Assembly: GCF_900176395.1 (NCBI RefSeq)
Contig: NZ_FWXL01000008.1
Span: 62,001 to 126,000, forward strand
DNA: 64,000 bases
Reading direction: 5' to 3'
Source of the DNA: Novosphingobium sp. B1
GTDB taxonomy: Bacteria; Pseudomonadota; Alphaproteobacteria; Sphingomonadales; Sphingomonadaceae
Shown: piece after piece, positions 7,556 through 17,199 of the stretch
Position numbering within the stretch: the stretch's first letter is position 1
How the letters are laid out: each line of letters begins with the position of its first letter
The notes under the pieces: generated by a model
The model's database searches: none
Seen by the model: only the letters and a program-made list of their open reading frames with translations
Told to the model about the DNA's origin: nothing
Translations under genes and position numbers: made by a program

Positions 7556-8536
7556 ATGAGCGAACTTCCGAACAGCCACGCGACGACGCTGCTCGCCGCG
7601 CCCGACACCGAAATCGATGTCCGCGAGACCTTCGGCATCGACATCGACATGAAGGTCCCCGCGTTCAGCCGCGCCGATGAGCGCGTGCCTGATCGCGACG
7701 AAACCTACGTGTTCGATCCGGACACCACGCTGGCGATCCTTGCGGGCTTTGCCTACAACCGCCGCGTGATGGTCCAGGGCTATCACGGCACCGGCAAGTC
7801 GACCCACATCGAACAGGTTGCCGCCCGCCTCAACTGGCCGTGCATCCGCATCAACCTCGATGCCCATATCAGCCGCATCGACCTCGTCGGCCGCGACGCC
7901 ATCGTGCTGCGCGATGGCCTCCAGGTCACCGAATTCCGCGAAGGCCTGCTGCCCTGGGCATTGCAGACGCCGACCGCGCTGGTGTTCGACGAATACGACG
8001 CTGGCCGTCCCGACGTGATGTTCGTGATCCAGCGCGTGCTGGAAACCGAAGGCAAGCTCACGCTGCTCGACCAGAACCGCGTGATTCGCCCCAACCCCAA
8101 TTTCCGCCTCTTCGCCACGGCCAACACAGTCGGCCTTGGCGATACCTCGGGCCTCTATCATGGCACGCAGGCGATCAACCAGGGCCAGATGGACCGCTGG
8201 AACCTCGTCGTCGCGCTGAACTACCTGCCCGATGCCACCGAGGTGGAGATCGTAAGCAAGAAGGTGCCCGCGCTCGATCAGAAGGTCGTGGCCGACATGG
8301 TCCGCGTCGCCAACCTGACGCGTCAGGGGTTCATCAACGGCGATATCTCGACCGTGATGAGCCCGCGTACGGTGATCAGCTGGGCGCAGAACAGCCAGAT
8401 CTTCAACGACGTCGGCTTCTCGTTCCGGCTCTCGTTCCTCAACAAGTGTGACGAGACCGAGCGCGTGCTGGTAGCCGAATACTATCAGCGTGTTTTCGGC
8501 AAGGACCTGCCCGAAAGCGTCGCCCACCGCGGCTGA
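7556..8536 (+). CDS. cobS: CobS-type AAA+ ATPase (cobaltochelatase subunit S-like)
   Basis: A 326-residue MoxR/CobS-class AAA+ ATPase. Visible are Walker [10 protein letters not shown], Walker [11 protein letters not shown], sensor-1 region [10 protein letters not shown] and a conserved SPRTVISW segment. The start at 7556 follows AGGCGAGG at good spacing. In aerobic cobalamin synthesis CobS forms the ATPase ring of the cobaltochelatase with CobT, inserting cobalt with CobN. The cobT gene normally sits immediately downstream, but here the next gene is an opposing GGDEF-EAL gene and no CobT-like protein is in the window. The assignment rests on family recognition; a related MoxR-type ATPase of other function is possible. 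Confidence 0.85.
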   Translation: MSELPNSHATTLLAAPDTEIDVRETFGIDIDMKVPAFSRADERVPDRDETYVFDPDTTLAILAGFAYNRRVMVQGYHGTGKSTHIEQVAARLNWPCIRINLDAHISRIDLVGRDAIVLRDGLQVTEFREGLLPWALQTPTALVFDEYDAGRPDVMFVIQRVLETEGKLTLLDQNRVIRPNPNFRLFATANTVGLGDTSGLYHGTQAINQGQMDRWNLVVALNYLPDATEVEIVSKKVPALDQKVVADMVRVANLTRQGFINGDISTVMSPRTVISWAQNSQIFNDVGFSFRLSFLNKCDETERVLVAEYYQRVFGKDLPESVAHRG

Positions 8537-8552
8537 CGGGGGTAACGGTTGC

Positions 8553-8570
8553 GGCGGGCTCAGGCCCGCC
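8553..8570. terminator. Possible weak hairpin between convergent genes
   Basis: GGCGGGC (8553-8559) and GCCCGCC (8564-8570) form a 7-bp perfect stem with loop TCAG, between the stop of the CobS-like gene and the last codons of the GGDEF-EAL gene. No U-tract follows on either strand, so intrinsic termination is uncertain. Confidence 0.35.
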
Positions 8571-10998
8571 GGGCCTCCTGAACGGCGGGGGCGGGATCAG
8601 CGTCAGCCGATGGCGCCTGGACGGGCACCAGGTTTGCGACCGCAGCAGTGTTTGAATCCTCTCGCGGGAGACGCCGCGTTATCGGCAGTTCGGCAGCCGG
8701 AATGGCCTTGCTGATCAGGTAGCCTTGCACCTGCTCGCATCCCAGCGCACGCAGGCTTGCCAATTGTTCTTCTGACTCGACGCCCTCTGCAATGGTCTGC
8801 ATGTTGAGCTTGCCTGCAAGGTCGAGCACCGCCTCGATGATCGCACTGCTCTCGCTGCCAGCGTTCATCTCGGTGATGAAGCATCGGTCGATCTTGATCT
8901 TGTCGAACGGGAAGCTGCGCAGGTAGTTCAGCGATGAATAGCCCGTGCCGAAATCGTCGAGCGCGATGCGAACGCCAAGGGCGTGGAGACGCTCCAACTG
9001 CTGCAGATGCTCGTCGCACTCCTGCATCAGCATCGTCTCGGTAATCTCCAGCTCCAGCCGGTGAGGGTCGAAGCCTGATGCAGAAAGGGCAGCGATTACC
9101 TGCTTGAGCAGGGTGAATTCCGCCATTTGCGCTGGAGACACATTCACCGCCACCGTCATGTCTTCCGGCCAGGTTGCCGCCTCTGCCAGCGCCTCTCGCA
9201 ACACCCATTCACCCAGCGCCACGATCAGGCCAGTGTGTTCGGCGATGGGGATGAAGATGTCGGGCGGGATCAAGCCGCGCTCGGCGTGGCGCCAGCGCAG
9301 CAGGGCCTCGAAGCCTGCAATGCGGTCACCGGCCAGTTCGTGCAGGGGCTGATAGTGCAGCTCGAACTCGCCATTGGCGAGCGCACTGCGCAGTTCCAGC
9401 TCTAGCCGCCCCCGCTCCTGCTTGAGCTCCTCCATGGCGGGATCATAAAGGATCGTCGAACCGCGGCCACGCGATTTCGCCTCGTACAGCGCAAGATCGG
9501 CGCTTCGCAGCAGGACTTCCGAAGCCGCACCGTGTTCCGGCGCAATCGCTATGCCAACGCTCGCTCCGATGCGCACGGTGCGACGTTCGATCTCCATGGC
9601 CTCGCTGATCGAATCGACAATTGCCTTTCCGATCGCCCCGAGATCTTCAGCTTGCATGGAATCGTCGACGATGCAGGCGAACTCGTCGCCTCCCAGCCTG
9701 GCCACGAAGCCCTTGCCGCCCAGCGACGACTTGATCCGCCAGGCCGCCTCGACCAGAACGCTGTCGCCGAACTGGTGCCCCAGAGTGTCGTTCACCGCCT
9801 TGAAGTGATCGAGGTCCACATAGAGGACTGCGAAGGCCCCTTCGTGGGCGGTGGCCTCCAACGCGGATTCGAGGCGCGACTGGAAGTTGTGGCGATTGGG
9901 CAAGGCCGTAAGGCTGTCGTGGTCGGCAAGAAAGCGCGCCTGGCTTTCCGCAGTGTAACGATCGGTCACGTCCCTCACGAACAGCCGGAACCCGGTATGA
10001 CGGAGTTCCTCGTAGAGAGGGTTCCCGGTCACCGACCACCAGTGCAGATCGCCATCGATCACGACCGGGACCACCAGGTCGTGAAAGGGCTTCAGCCTTC
10101 TCGCCGCATTTCGCATTGCCTCGGTTTCGGGACCGGCAACAAGGAGATTGACGAGCTTGATTCCTTCAAGCTCCGCTGCAGTCCTCTCCAGAGCCGAGCA
10201 CATGCGTTCCGATGGAAGAGCGATCCGTCCGGCCGCATCGGTTTCCAGCATCCAGTCGCTTGCGTGCGTTTCGTATTCGGTCAGAAGATTCTGGATCGTC
10301 TCGTTTGCGGATTTCAACCGGCGCGTGCGCAGGATGCGCGTGGCGAACATGTAGTGGAGGTTGAACAGCATGACGTGCAGGGCGAGAAGTTGCAGCGCCA
10401 TGATCGGCACGATCAGCTCTCCCCGCATGTCCGGCCGGAAAAGCAGCGCCACAGTCGTCAGACCCAGCGTGATCGTCTGCGAAATGATGCCCGCAACGGG
10501 CACGGTAAACTGCAGCAGCAATTCAAGTTGCGCCAGTACCAGCAGGTAGATGATCAGCGCGCCGATCCGCTCCGGCGGCACGACGACGATGCAGCACGCG
10601 GTGAAGGCAGAGAGGAATATCGCGCGAAGCCAGATGCCCTTTGCCCAGATATCGACCATCTCGGACGGCTTGTAGCGACCGCAACCTTCCTTCCGTCGCA
10701 ACTCGGTCAGCCCGACCCGCATCTGGGCAAGAAGCAGTACCGCGCCGACATAGAAGTGCCATGTCAGCCCGGGCGCGCAGATCGTCAGCAATAGCGCCAT
10801 ACGCAGCGCTTCGAACAGATTGCCGCTGAGAGAATTGATGTATTCCAGCTTGCGCCGGGCGAACCATTCGGCTTCGCCCGGCTCAAGATCATAATGCAGC
10901 AAGTGCAGCAGGGAGCCCGGCTGCGACAGCAACCACTGCCACAGCCTGTCCAGCCCGATCCTGCCCCTGAACCTGTCCATCAATGCCGGATATGGCAC
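8560..10998 (-). CDS. Membrane-bound bifunctional GGDEF-EAL protein (c-di-GMP turnover)
   Basis: An 812-residue protein. About residues 60-235 hold several hydrophobic helices (a membrane sensor region of unrecognised type), followed by a PAS-like segment (about 245-365), a GGDEF domain and a C-terminal EAL domain. The diguanylate cyclase signature RLGGDEF is intact. The RxxD inhibitory site expected five residues before it is absent (GGKG there). The phosphodiesterase domain keeps EALLRW, ETMLM, DDFGTGYSSL, KIDR and AEGVES, so hydrolysis of cyclic di-GMP should be possible. It probably controls motility or biofilm switching at the inner membrane. It stands alone and converges on the CobS-like gene. 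Confidence 0.92.
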   Translation of the reverse strand: MPYPALMDRFRGRIGLDRLWQWLLSQPGSLLHLLHYDLEPGEAEWFARRKLEYINSLSGNLFEALRMALLLTICAPGLTWHFYVGAVLLLAQMRVGLTELRRKEGCGRYKPSEMVDIWAKGIWLRAIFLSAFTACCIVVVPPERIGALIIYLLVLAQLELLLQFTVPVAGIISQTITLGLTTVALLFRPDMRGELIVPIMALQLLALHVMLFNLHYMFATRILRTRRLKSANETIQNLLTEYETHASDWMLETDAAGRIALPSERMCSALERTAAELEGIKLVNLLVAGPETEAMRNAARRLKPFHDLVVPVVIDGDLHWWSVTGNPLYEELRHTGFRLFVRDVTDRYTAESQARFLADHDSLTALPNRHNFQSRLESALEATAHEGAFAVLYVDLDHFKAVNDTLGHQFGDSVLVEAAWRIKSSLGGKGFVARLGGDEFACIVDDSMQAEDLGAIGKAIVDSISEAMEIERRTVRIGASVGIAIAPEHGAASEVLLRSADLALYEAKSRGRGSTILYDPAMEELKQERGRLELELRSALANGEFELHYQPLHELAGDRIAGFEALLRWRHAERGLIPPDIFIPIAEHTGLIVALGEWVLREALAEAATWPEDMTVAVNVSPAQMAEFTLLKQVIAALSASGFDPHRLELEITETMLMQECDEHLQQLERLHALGVRIALDDFGTGYSSLNYLRSFPFDKIKIDRCFITEMNAGSESSAIIEAVLDLAGKLNMQTIAEGVESEEQLASLRALGCEQVQGYLISKAIPAAELPITRRLPREDSNTAAVANLVPVQAPSADADPAPAVQEARRA

Positions 10999-11061
10999 CA
11001 GCCGTTCAAGATTGCTGGCACGGCAGCTATGTAACCTTACGCAGTGCGCCGATAATCCGGA

Positions 11062-12171
11062 TCAGGGCGTGATGAGGTATTTTTCGCCGGTGCGTCGGGC
11101 ATTGTATTCCTGCGCAGCCGCCTTGGTCAGCGCTTCGTCCAGCGTCACCCGGGCCTTGTAGTTGCTGGCGAAGGTCGTGGTCAGTTCCGCCATGACGCGG
11201 CGGCGCATCTTTTCGACCACTTCAGATCCAAGCTTGCCCATCCACGGCGTCAGCAGCCAGCCCGAAACGTCCCAGCTGAAGCCGAAGTTGCGGGTAAGCA
11301 CAGTCGGCGAGAGGTCGAGCGCGCCATAGATGAAGGCATGCTTCGGGCTGTTCGAACCATAGCGGCTGTAGGCTGCGCCGGTGTTGGCGACCTGCTCCAT
11401 AACAGTCATGATCTGGCTGACCAGCTTGCCGCCGCCGATCGCATCGAATGCCATCGTCGACTTGGTTGCACCGATCGCTGCTGCAAGATCCTCGAGGAAC
11501 GTGTCCTTCGAACTATCGACCACGTGCTCTGCCCCGATCCCCTTGAGGATCGCCACCTGCGCATCGTTGCGCACGATGTTGACGAGCGGAATGCCATCGG
11601 CCTGGCAAATCTTGACCAGCATCTGCCCCAGGTTCGAAGCTGCCGCCGTATGCACCAGCGCGCTGTGCCCAAGGTGGCGCATCGTCTCGGTGAAGCTCAG
11701 CGCGGTCAGCGGATTGACGAAGGCGGATGCCCCCTGCTCCGCCGTCACCCCTTCAGGCAATTCAAGGCACATTGCAGCATCTGCCACGGCCAGCGTTGCA
11801 TACATGCCGCCGGGGAAGCAGGTAACGCGCTTGCCGAGCAGGGCCTGCGCTTCAGGCGCATCGCCTGCCGCCACGACCGTACCTGCGCCTTCGTTGCCCA
11901 CCGGCATCGCCGCGCCATGGCGCGCGGTCATTGCGCGCACCGCAGGCTCCGGCATCTTCGCCACGATCTTCCCGGGCGAGAACTCGGCATTATCGATGTC
12001 GGCCGGACCGAACAGCAGCCCAAGGTCCGAAGGATTGATCGGCGTCGCCTCGACCTTTACCACGACCTGCCGCCCCTCGGGCGCTGGCAGGGTAAACTCT
12101 TCAAGGCTGACGGTCAGGGTACCGTCGGGATCAAGCTGCGAGACGATGCGCTGGCCTTGAAGATCGGTCAT
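11062..12171 (-). CDS. Zinc-binding-type (MDR) alcohol dehydrogenase/quinone oxidoreductase-like protein
   Basis: A 369-residue medium-chain dehydrogenase/reductase. The N-terminal GroES-like domain (about residues 20-150) has VVVKVEATPINPSDLGLLFG and GNEGAGTVVAAG. The nucleotide-binding domain follows with HTAAASNLGQMLVKIC in place of a standard GxGxxG. The structural-zinc cysteine cluster of classical ADHs is not evident, which points to the quinone-oxidoreductase/enoyl-reductase branch using NADPH. Substrate unknown. The gene lies 3 bases after the truA stop, so it may be read from the fmt-truA transcript. Confidence 0.85.
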   Translation of the reverse strand: MTDLQGQRIVSQLDPDGTLTVSLEEFTLPAPEGRQVVVKVEATPINPSDLGLLFGPADIDNAEFSPGKIVAKMPEPAVRAMTARHGAAMPVGNEGAGTVVAAGDAPEAQALLGKRVTCFPGGMYATLAVADAAMCLELPEGVTAEQGASAFVNPLTALSFTETMRHLGHSALVHTAAASNLGQMLVKICQADGIPLVNIVRNDAQVAILKGIGAEHVVDSSKDTFLEDLAAAIGATKSTMAFDAIGGGKLVSQIMTVMEQVANTGAAYSRYGSNSPKHAFIYGALDLSPTVLTRNFGFSWDVSGWLLTPWMGKLGSEVVEKMRRRVMAELTTTFASNYKARVTLDEALTKAAAQEYNARRTGEKYLITP

Positions 12172-12174
12172 GTT

Positions 12175-12927
12175 TCACTCTCCGGGATAAGTTGCGGAGA
12201 CGAAGTATAGACCTTCGGCGGGCGCGTTAAGTCCTAATTTGCTACGGTCTTTTGCTGCGAGAGCCTCGGCGACCTGACCCACCGCCCATTGCCCCTGCCC
12301 CACCAGCGCGAGGCAGCCGACCATCGAGCGTACCTGGTGGTGGAGGAAGCTGCGCGCCGCCGCTTCAATGATCACCCGCTCGCCCTCGCGCCGCACGTCG
12401 AGCCGGTCGAGCGTCTTCAACGGACTGGCCGATTGGCAATGCACCGAGCGGAACGTGGTAAAGTCGTGATGGCCGACCAGCGCCTGCGCCGCCTCGTGCA
12501 TTGCGCCTGCATCGAGCGGCTTGGCGATCCGCCAGGCCTGGCCCAGTTCCAGCGTGAGTGGCGCGCGGCGATTGACGATGCGGTATTCATAGGATCGCCC
12601 GATGCACGAAAACCGCGCATGCCAATCATCATCGACCTCGATGCAATCGAGCACCGCAATCGGATGCTCCGCCAGCCGCAGCCGTGCATTGACCGCTTCC
12701 ATCATGCGGAACGGATCAAACTCACGCGCCAGATCGAAGTGCGCCCGCATGCCAAGGGCATGAACGCCGGTATCCGTCCGCCCTGCAGCATTGAGCACGA
12801 CCGCCTCTCCGGTGACGGACTCGATCGCCTCTTCCACCGCCTGCTGCACCGATGGGCCGTGCGCCTGACGCTGGTAGCCCATGTAAGGACCACCATTCCA
12901 TTCAAGGGTCAGTCCAAACCGCATCAT
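12175..12927 (-). CDS. truA: tRNA pseudouridine(38-40) synthase TruA
   Basis: A 250-residue enzyme that isomerises uridines 38-40 in the anticodon stem-loop of many tRNAs. The catalytic aspartate is Asp52 in the signature [12 protein letters not shown]. Also typical are the N-terminal [13 protein letters not shown] and the C-terminal [11 protein letters not shown]. It starts with two consecutive ATG codons (12927 and 12924); the first overlaps the fmt stop as ATGA, suggesting coupling. Length is normal for TruA. Order fmt-truA follows the classical alphaproteobacterial def-fmt-truA arrangement, except that here recR-def run in the opposite direction. Confidence 0.97.
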   Translation of the reverse strand: MMRFGLTLEWNGGPYMGYQRQAHGPSVQQAVEEAIESVTGEAVVLNAAGRTDTGVHALGMRAHFDLAREFDPFRMMEAVNARLRLAEHPIAVLDCIEVDDDWHARFSCIGRSYEYRIVNRRAPLTLELGQAWRIAKPLDAGAMHEAAQALVGHHDFTTFRSVHCQSASPLKTLDRLDVRREGERVIIEAAARSFLHHQVRSMVGCLALVGQGQWAVGQVAEALAAKDRSKLGLNAPAEGLYFVSATYPGE

Positions 12928-13829
12928 CAGAGCCGCGTCCCCGCCGCAATGGCACGCCCGCGCAGCAACGAGGCGGCGTCCATCGCCGGACGGCCTGCGC
13001 GCTGGATCAACGTCGGCCTGATCGCTCCCGCACCGCAGGCAATGGTCAGCGCGTCGTCGACGGTCATGCCAGCATCGCCGGAAACGTCGACGATTTCCGC
13101 CGCCAGTACACGATAGCGCTCGCCCTCAAGCTCGAGGAATGCCCCCGGCGCTGGCGCAAAGGCCCGCACCTGCCGCTCGACCTCCACAGCGTCGCGCGCG
13201 AAGTCCAACCGGCTCTCCGCCTTGTCGATCTTGTGCGCATATGTGACGCCCTCCTCCGGCTGCACCACCGGCGGATAGGCCCAAAGATCAGCCAGCACCC
13301 GCACCATCAGGTCTGCGCCCTTCTCGGCCAGCTCCGAGGTCAGCTCCCCCGCCGTCTTGCCATCGACAGGCGTTTCGACCTTGGCCAGCATCGGCCCGGT
13401 ATCGAGCCCGCGCTCCATCTGCATGATGGTGACGCCGGTCATCGCGTCCCCGGCAAGGATCGCCCGCTGCACCGGCGCGGCCCCGCGCCAGCGCGGCAGG
13501 ATCGAACCGTGGACGTTCAGGCACCCGAGGCGCGGCGCATCCAGCACCGGCTGCGGCAGGATCAGTCCATAGGCCGCGACCACCGCCACATCGGCTTCCA
13601 GCGCCGCAAGAGCCGCTTGCTCGTCTGCCCCTTTCAGCGAAACCGGCGTCCGGACCTCGATCCCATGCGCCTCGGCTGCCAGATGGACCGGCGAGGGTTG
13701 AAGCTTCTTGCCCCGCCCCGCCGGACGCGGTGGCTGGCTGTACGCGGCGACCACCGCGTGCCCTGCAGCCACCAGTGCGTCCAGCGTCGGCACCGCGAAA
13801 TCGGGCGTGCCCATGAAGATGATGCGCAT
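12927..13829 (-). CDS. fmt: Methionyl-tRNA formyltransferase
   Basis: A 300-residue enzyme that formylates initiator Met-tRNA using 10-formyltetrahydrofolate. It opens with [18 protein letters not shown]. The folate-binding/catalytic segment [17 protein letters not shown] contains the catalytic Asn and His, and [11 protein letters not shown] supplies the conserved Asp. The C-terminal OB-like domain (about 205-300) contains [14 protein letters not shown]. It is divergent from recR across 52 bases and coupled to truA. Its partner deformylase gene def is 0.7 kb away in the opposite orientation. Confidence 0.97.
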   Translation of the reverse strand: MRIIFMGTPDFAVPTLDALVAAGHAVVAAYSQPPRPAGRGKKLQPSPVHLAAEAHGIEVRTPVSLKGADEQAALAALEADVAVVAAYGLILPQPVLDAPRLGCLNVHGSILPRWRGAAPVQRAILAGDAMTGVTIMQMERGLDTGPMLAKVETPVDGKTAGELTSELAEKGADLMVRVLADLWAYPPVVQPEEGVTYAHKIDKAESRLDFARDAVEVERQVRAFAPAPGAFLELEGERYRVLAAEIVDVSGDAGMTVDDALTIACGAGAIRPTLIQRAGRPAMDAASLLRGRAIAAGTRL

Positions 13830-13881
13830 AAGCTGTCTGCAAGGCCTTCCGTTTGTCGGCTCCGGCCCTATCTGTGCTGCC

Positions 13882-14478
13882 ATGGCATCGCAAGAGATCG
13901 AGGCACTTTCCGGCGCATTGGCGCGCCTTCCCGGGCTTGGCCCCCGCTCCGCCCGGCGCGCCGTGCTGTGGCTGATCAAGCGGCGCGAAACCGCGCTGCC
14001 GCAGTTGCTCAATGCCTTGACCCAGGTGCAGGAACTGCTCGTCGAATGCGAGATCTGCGGCAATATCGACACCACCAACCCCTGCGGCATCTGCACCGAC
14101 CCGCGCCGCGACGCGCGTTCGATCTGCGTAGTCGAGGAAGTCGCAGACCTCTGGGCCCTGGACCGTGCCCGCCTGTTCACCGGCAAGTACCACGTGCTGG
14201 GCGGACGGCTGTCGGCGCTCGAAGGCGTGCGCCCCGAAGACCTGACCATCGGCCAATTGCTCGACCGCGTGGGCCAGGGCGGGATCGACGAGGTCGTCCT
14301 CGCCATGAACGCCACGCTCGAAGGCCAGACCACCGCGCACTACATCGCCGAACGGCTGGAGGATGCGCCAGTCCGCGTCACGCAACTCGCGCATGGCCTG
14401 CCGGTCGGTGGCGAACTGGACTACCTTGATGAAGGCACCTTGGCGCAAGCCCTGCGAGCGAGGCGCCCGGTCGCCTGA
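13882..14478 (+). CDS. recR: Recombination mediator protein RecR
   Basis: A 198-residue RecR, which works with RecO and RecF to load RecA at gaps. Domains in order are a helix-hairpin-helix ([15 protein letters not shown]), a C4 zinc finger (CEICGN...CGIC), a Toprim domain ([16 protein letters not shown]) and the C-terminal Walker-B-like region ending [15 protein letters not shown]. The start at 13882 gives the canonical length; a longer reading frame upstream would overlap fmt. The gene precedes def by 65 bases on the same strand. DnaX, often adjacent in other bacteria, is not in the window. Confidence 0.97.
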   Translation: MASQEIEALSGALARLPGLGPRSARRAVLWLIKRRETALPQLLNALTQVQELLVECEICGNIDTTNPCGICTDPRRDARSICVVEEVADLWALDRARLFTGKYHVLGGRLSALEGVRPEDLTIGQLLDRVGQGGIDEVVLAMNATLEGQTTAHYIAERLEDAPVRVTQLAHGLPVGGELDYLDEGTLAQALRARRPVA

Positions 14479-14543
14479 CCGCCGATCACACTGATCGAAA
14501 TGCTGTTCTTGCGACTCCGGCACACATTCCTTATCTGCCCTCC

Positions 14544-15110
14544 ATGGCCATTCGCGAAATCATCGAAGTCCCCGACCCGCGCCTGAAGCAGGTCTCCGTC
14601 CCCGTCGAAACGTTCGACGACGAGCTCAAGACGCTTGTCGATGACATGTTCGAGACGATGTACGATGCCCCCGGCATCGGCCTTGCTGCAATTCAGGTTG
14701 GCGTGCCCCTGCGCGTGCTGGTCATCGACCTGCAGCCCGATGACGAAGACGCCGAGCCTGTCGCCTGCGATCATGATGGCCACCACCATCACCACCAGCC
14801 GACAAAAAAGGAACCGCGGGTCTTCATCAACCCCGAGATCCTCGATCCTTCGGAAGAGCACACGCTCTATCAGGAAGGCTGCCTCTCGGTCCCCGAGATC
14901 TACGCCGAAGTCGAACGCCCCTCGCGTATTCGCGCGCGCTGGCAGGACCTCGCGGGTAACACCCATGAGGAGGACATGGACGGCCTGATGGCCACTTGCC
15001 TCCAGCATGAGATGGACCACCTCGAAGGCGTGCTGTTCATCGACCACCTCTCCCGCCTCAAGCGCAACATGGCGCTCAAGAAGCTCGAGAAGCTGCGCAA
15101 GGTCGCGTGA
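14544..15110 (+). CDS. def: Peptide deformylase with a histidine-rich insertion
   Basis: A 188-residue peptide deformylase, which removes N-formyl from nascent proteins. The three motifs are intact: motif I GIGLAAIQ, motif II EGCLSVP (metal ligand Cys), motif [11 protein letters not shown] (two His ligands and catalytic Glu). Between the strand [10 protein letters not shown] and [10 protein letters not shown] there is an acidic, histidine-rich insertion with five consecutive His (residues about 78-82, in [10 protein letters not shown]). It could bind Fe, Ni or Zn near the metalloenzyme, which is inference. The C-terminus is basic and helical ([15 protein letters not shown]). Confidence 0.97.
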   Translation: MAIREIIEVPDPRLKQVSVPVETFDDELKTLVDDMFETMYDAPGIGLAAIQVGVPLRVLVIDLQPDDEDAEPVACDHDGHHHHHQPTKKEPRVFINPEILDPSEEHTLYQEGCLSVPEIYAEVERPSRIRARWQDLAGNTHEEDMDGLMATCLQHEMDHLEGVLFIDHLSRLKRNMALKKLEKLRKVA

Positions 15111-15125
15111 CGCGATGAGGCCGCG

Positions 15126-15536
15126 TCACGCGGCCTCATGAACCTCACGATCAAGGTCTTCGAGCGCGCGGCGACAATCGTCGGCGCATTCCCGACACAT
15201 CTGTGCGCACCGGCGGCAATGCGCATGGTCATGCTTTGCGCACTCCGCTTCGCAGATCTCGCAAGCCTTGATGCACACGGCAAGCTGTGCGCGGATCAGT
15301 TCCCTGTTCGAACCGGTGCGGCGCGTGGCGATGCGGCCCGTCGCGGCGCAGACGTCGGAGCAATCAAGGCACGTGCGGATGCACTGTTCCATGTCCATCG
15401 CTTCGGCAAGGCAGGCATCGGCGCACGAATTGCAGATGGCAGAGCAATACATCGCATGCTTCACGGCCATCCCAAGCGATGGGTTGTAGTTGCCAGTCAC
15501 CTGCGGGTGTTCGGAAATCATCTTCTCGATCGACAT
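15126..15536 (-). CDS. Cys-rich four-helix-bundle copper-binding protein (Csp/DUF326-like)
   Basis: A 136-residue protein with 17 cysteines arranged mostly as CxxC pairs along helices (YCSAICNSCADAC, CIRTCLDCSDVC, CIKACEICEAEC, CRRCAQMCRECADDC). This is the pattern of copper storage proteins, in which a four-helix bundle is lined by thiols that hold Cu(I). No signal peptide is seen, so it resembles the cytosolic Csp3 type. AAGGAG precedes the ATG at 15536. It may store or buffer copper; no copper-export gene is adjacent. It is convergent with def. Confidence 0.88.
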   Translation of the reverse strand: MSIEKMISEHPQVTGNYNPSLGMAVKHAMYCSAICNSCADACLAEAMDMEQCIRTCLDCSDVCAATGRIATRRTGSNRELIRAQLAVCIKACEICEAECAKHDHAHCRRCAQMCRECADDCRRALEDLDREVHEAA

Positions 15537-15684
15537 GAGCGGTCTCCTTGCTTCGCAAAGGGTTAGCGGGACGCACTCCTTTCCGTTCCGCGCCCTGTCC
15601 TGCCTGTGGAACATGCCGGCTGAAACGGTTGCGCCTTCAGACTTGGGAGGGTAGGTTCACATTTCGTTCCCGTTGGAGAAGTTT

Positions 15685-17199
15685 GTGGATTCTGCCCTGT
15701 TCGTCATCGTTGCACTTCTGATCGGGCTGGGTCTCGGCTGGTTCCTCGGCTCCCGCCCGGTGGCCGAATGGCGCTCGCGCCATGACAGCCGCGATGCCGA
15801 AGCCAAGGCACATGAAGGCACGGTCAAGGCGATGACGGTAGATCTTGCGGCCACGGCCGAGCGGGCGAAGTCGCTCGAAGCCGGACTTGCCGAGTTGCAG
15901 GACATTCGCCGCCAGCGCGATGAACTTGCCCCGGCCCTTGCCGCTGCCCGCCAGCGTGCCGCCGATGCCGATCAGGTCCGCGCGGAACTCGCGCAGGTTC
16001 GTGCCGAGCGGGAGGCTCTGCGCGCCGACCTGGAACGCCTCAAAGCCGACGCCGAAAACTTTGCCGAACAGAAGCGACTGCTGATCGAGGCGCAAGAGGC
16101 GCTGCGCAAGGAGTTCGAGAACGCCGGCAGCAAGGTGCTCGAAAAGGCGCAGGAAGCCTTCCTCAATCGCGCCCACGCCCGCTTCGAGGAAAGCGAGAAG
16201 ACCAGCGCCGAACGCCTGAAGTCGTTGCTTGCCCCGGTCGACCAGCGCCTGCGCAGCTACGAGGAACAGGTCCAGAGCCTGGAGAAGCAGCGCGTGGATT
16301 CGTTCGGCCAGCTCGCCGGGCTGATCCAGTCCATGCGCGATGGGCAGGAAGCTGTCCGCGCTGCCGCTGCGCAGCTTGGCAACTCCTTGCGCAATGGTCC
16401 CAAGACCCGTGGCCGCTGGGGCGAGCTGCAGTTGCGCAACGTTCTCGAACAGTGCGGCTTATCCGAACACACCGATTTCATTACCGAACACTCGGTCAAC
16501 ACCGAGGAAGGTCGCTTGCGCCCCGACGCGATCGTCCGGGTGCCCGGCAACAAGCTGCTGGTGATCGACGCCAAGGTTTCCTTGAACGCCTATCAGGACG
16601 CGTTCGAGGCCGAAGACGACGACACCCGCAAGATCGCTCTCAACGCGCACGTCCAGTCGATGCGCAATCACATCCAGACACTGGGCGCCAAGTCCTATCA
16701 GTCGCAGTTCGATGAAGCGCCTGATTATGTGCTGATGTTCGTCCCCGGCGAACACTTCATCGCCGCCGCGCTGGAACGCGACCCGACGCTGTGGGATTTC
16801 GCCTTCGAACGCCGCGTGCTGCTGGCCAGCCCCACCAACCTTGTCGCCATCGCCCGCACCGTGGCGCAGGTCTGGCGGCAGGACGGCCTTGCCCGTGAAG
16901 CGCGGGAGATCGGCAAGATGGGCGGCGAACTTTACGACCGTCTTGCCGTTGCCGCCGAGCATTTGAAGCGCGTAGGAAGCGGGCTCGACAGCGCGGTCAG
17001 CAACTACAACAAGTTCGTCGGCAGCTTTGAACGCAACGTGCTTTCAGCCGGTCGGCGCCTCAAGGACAAGCACATCGAGATCGGCAAGCGCGAGGTGGAG
17101 GAAGTGCCACTCGTGGAATCGGCACCGCGTTATGCCGATGCTGAACCCGCCGTGCTGGCAGCAAGCGCCAACGATGAAGGAAATGTCGCCGCAGAATGA
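15685..17199 (+). CDS. rmuC: DNA recombination protein RmuC
   Basis: A 504-residue RmuC-family protein, thought to limit inverted-repeat-driven rearrangements and related to PD-(D/E)XK nucleases. It has an N-terminal membrane helix (residues about 4-20), a long charged coiled coil (about 30-185) and the RmuC domain (about 200-450) with GRWGELQLRNVLEQCG, RPDAIVRVPGNKLLVIDAKVSL and DYVLMFVPGEHF. The GTG at 15685 is preferred because GGAGA lies 7 bases upstream; a TTG at 15673 in frame has no ribosome site. Its stop overlaps the next gene's ATG by 4 bases. Confidence 0.95.
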   Translation: MDSALFVIVALLIGLGLGWFLGSRPVAEWRSRHDSRDAEAKAHEGTVKAMTVDLAATAERAKSLEAGLAELQDIRRQRDELAPALAAARQRAADADQVRAELAQVRAEREALRADLERLKADAENFAEQKRLLIEAQEALRKEFENAGSKVLEKAQEAFLNRAHARFEESEKTSAERLKSLLAPVDQRLRSYEEQVQSLEKQRVDSFGQLAGLIQSMRDGQEAVRAAAAQLGNSLRNGPKTRGRWGELQLRNVLEQCGLSEHTDFITEHSVNTEEGRLRPDAIVRVPGNKLLVIDAKVSLNAYQDAFEAEDDDTRKIALNAHVQSMRNHIQTLGAKSYQSQFDEAPDYVLMFVPGEHFIAAALERDPTLWDFAFERRVLLASPTNLVAIARTVAQVWRQDGLAREAREIGKMGGELYDRLAVAAEHLKRVGSGLDSAVSNYNKFVGSFERNVLSAGRRLKDKHIEIGKREVEEVPLVESAPRYADAEPAVLAASANDEGNVAAE

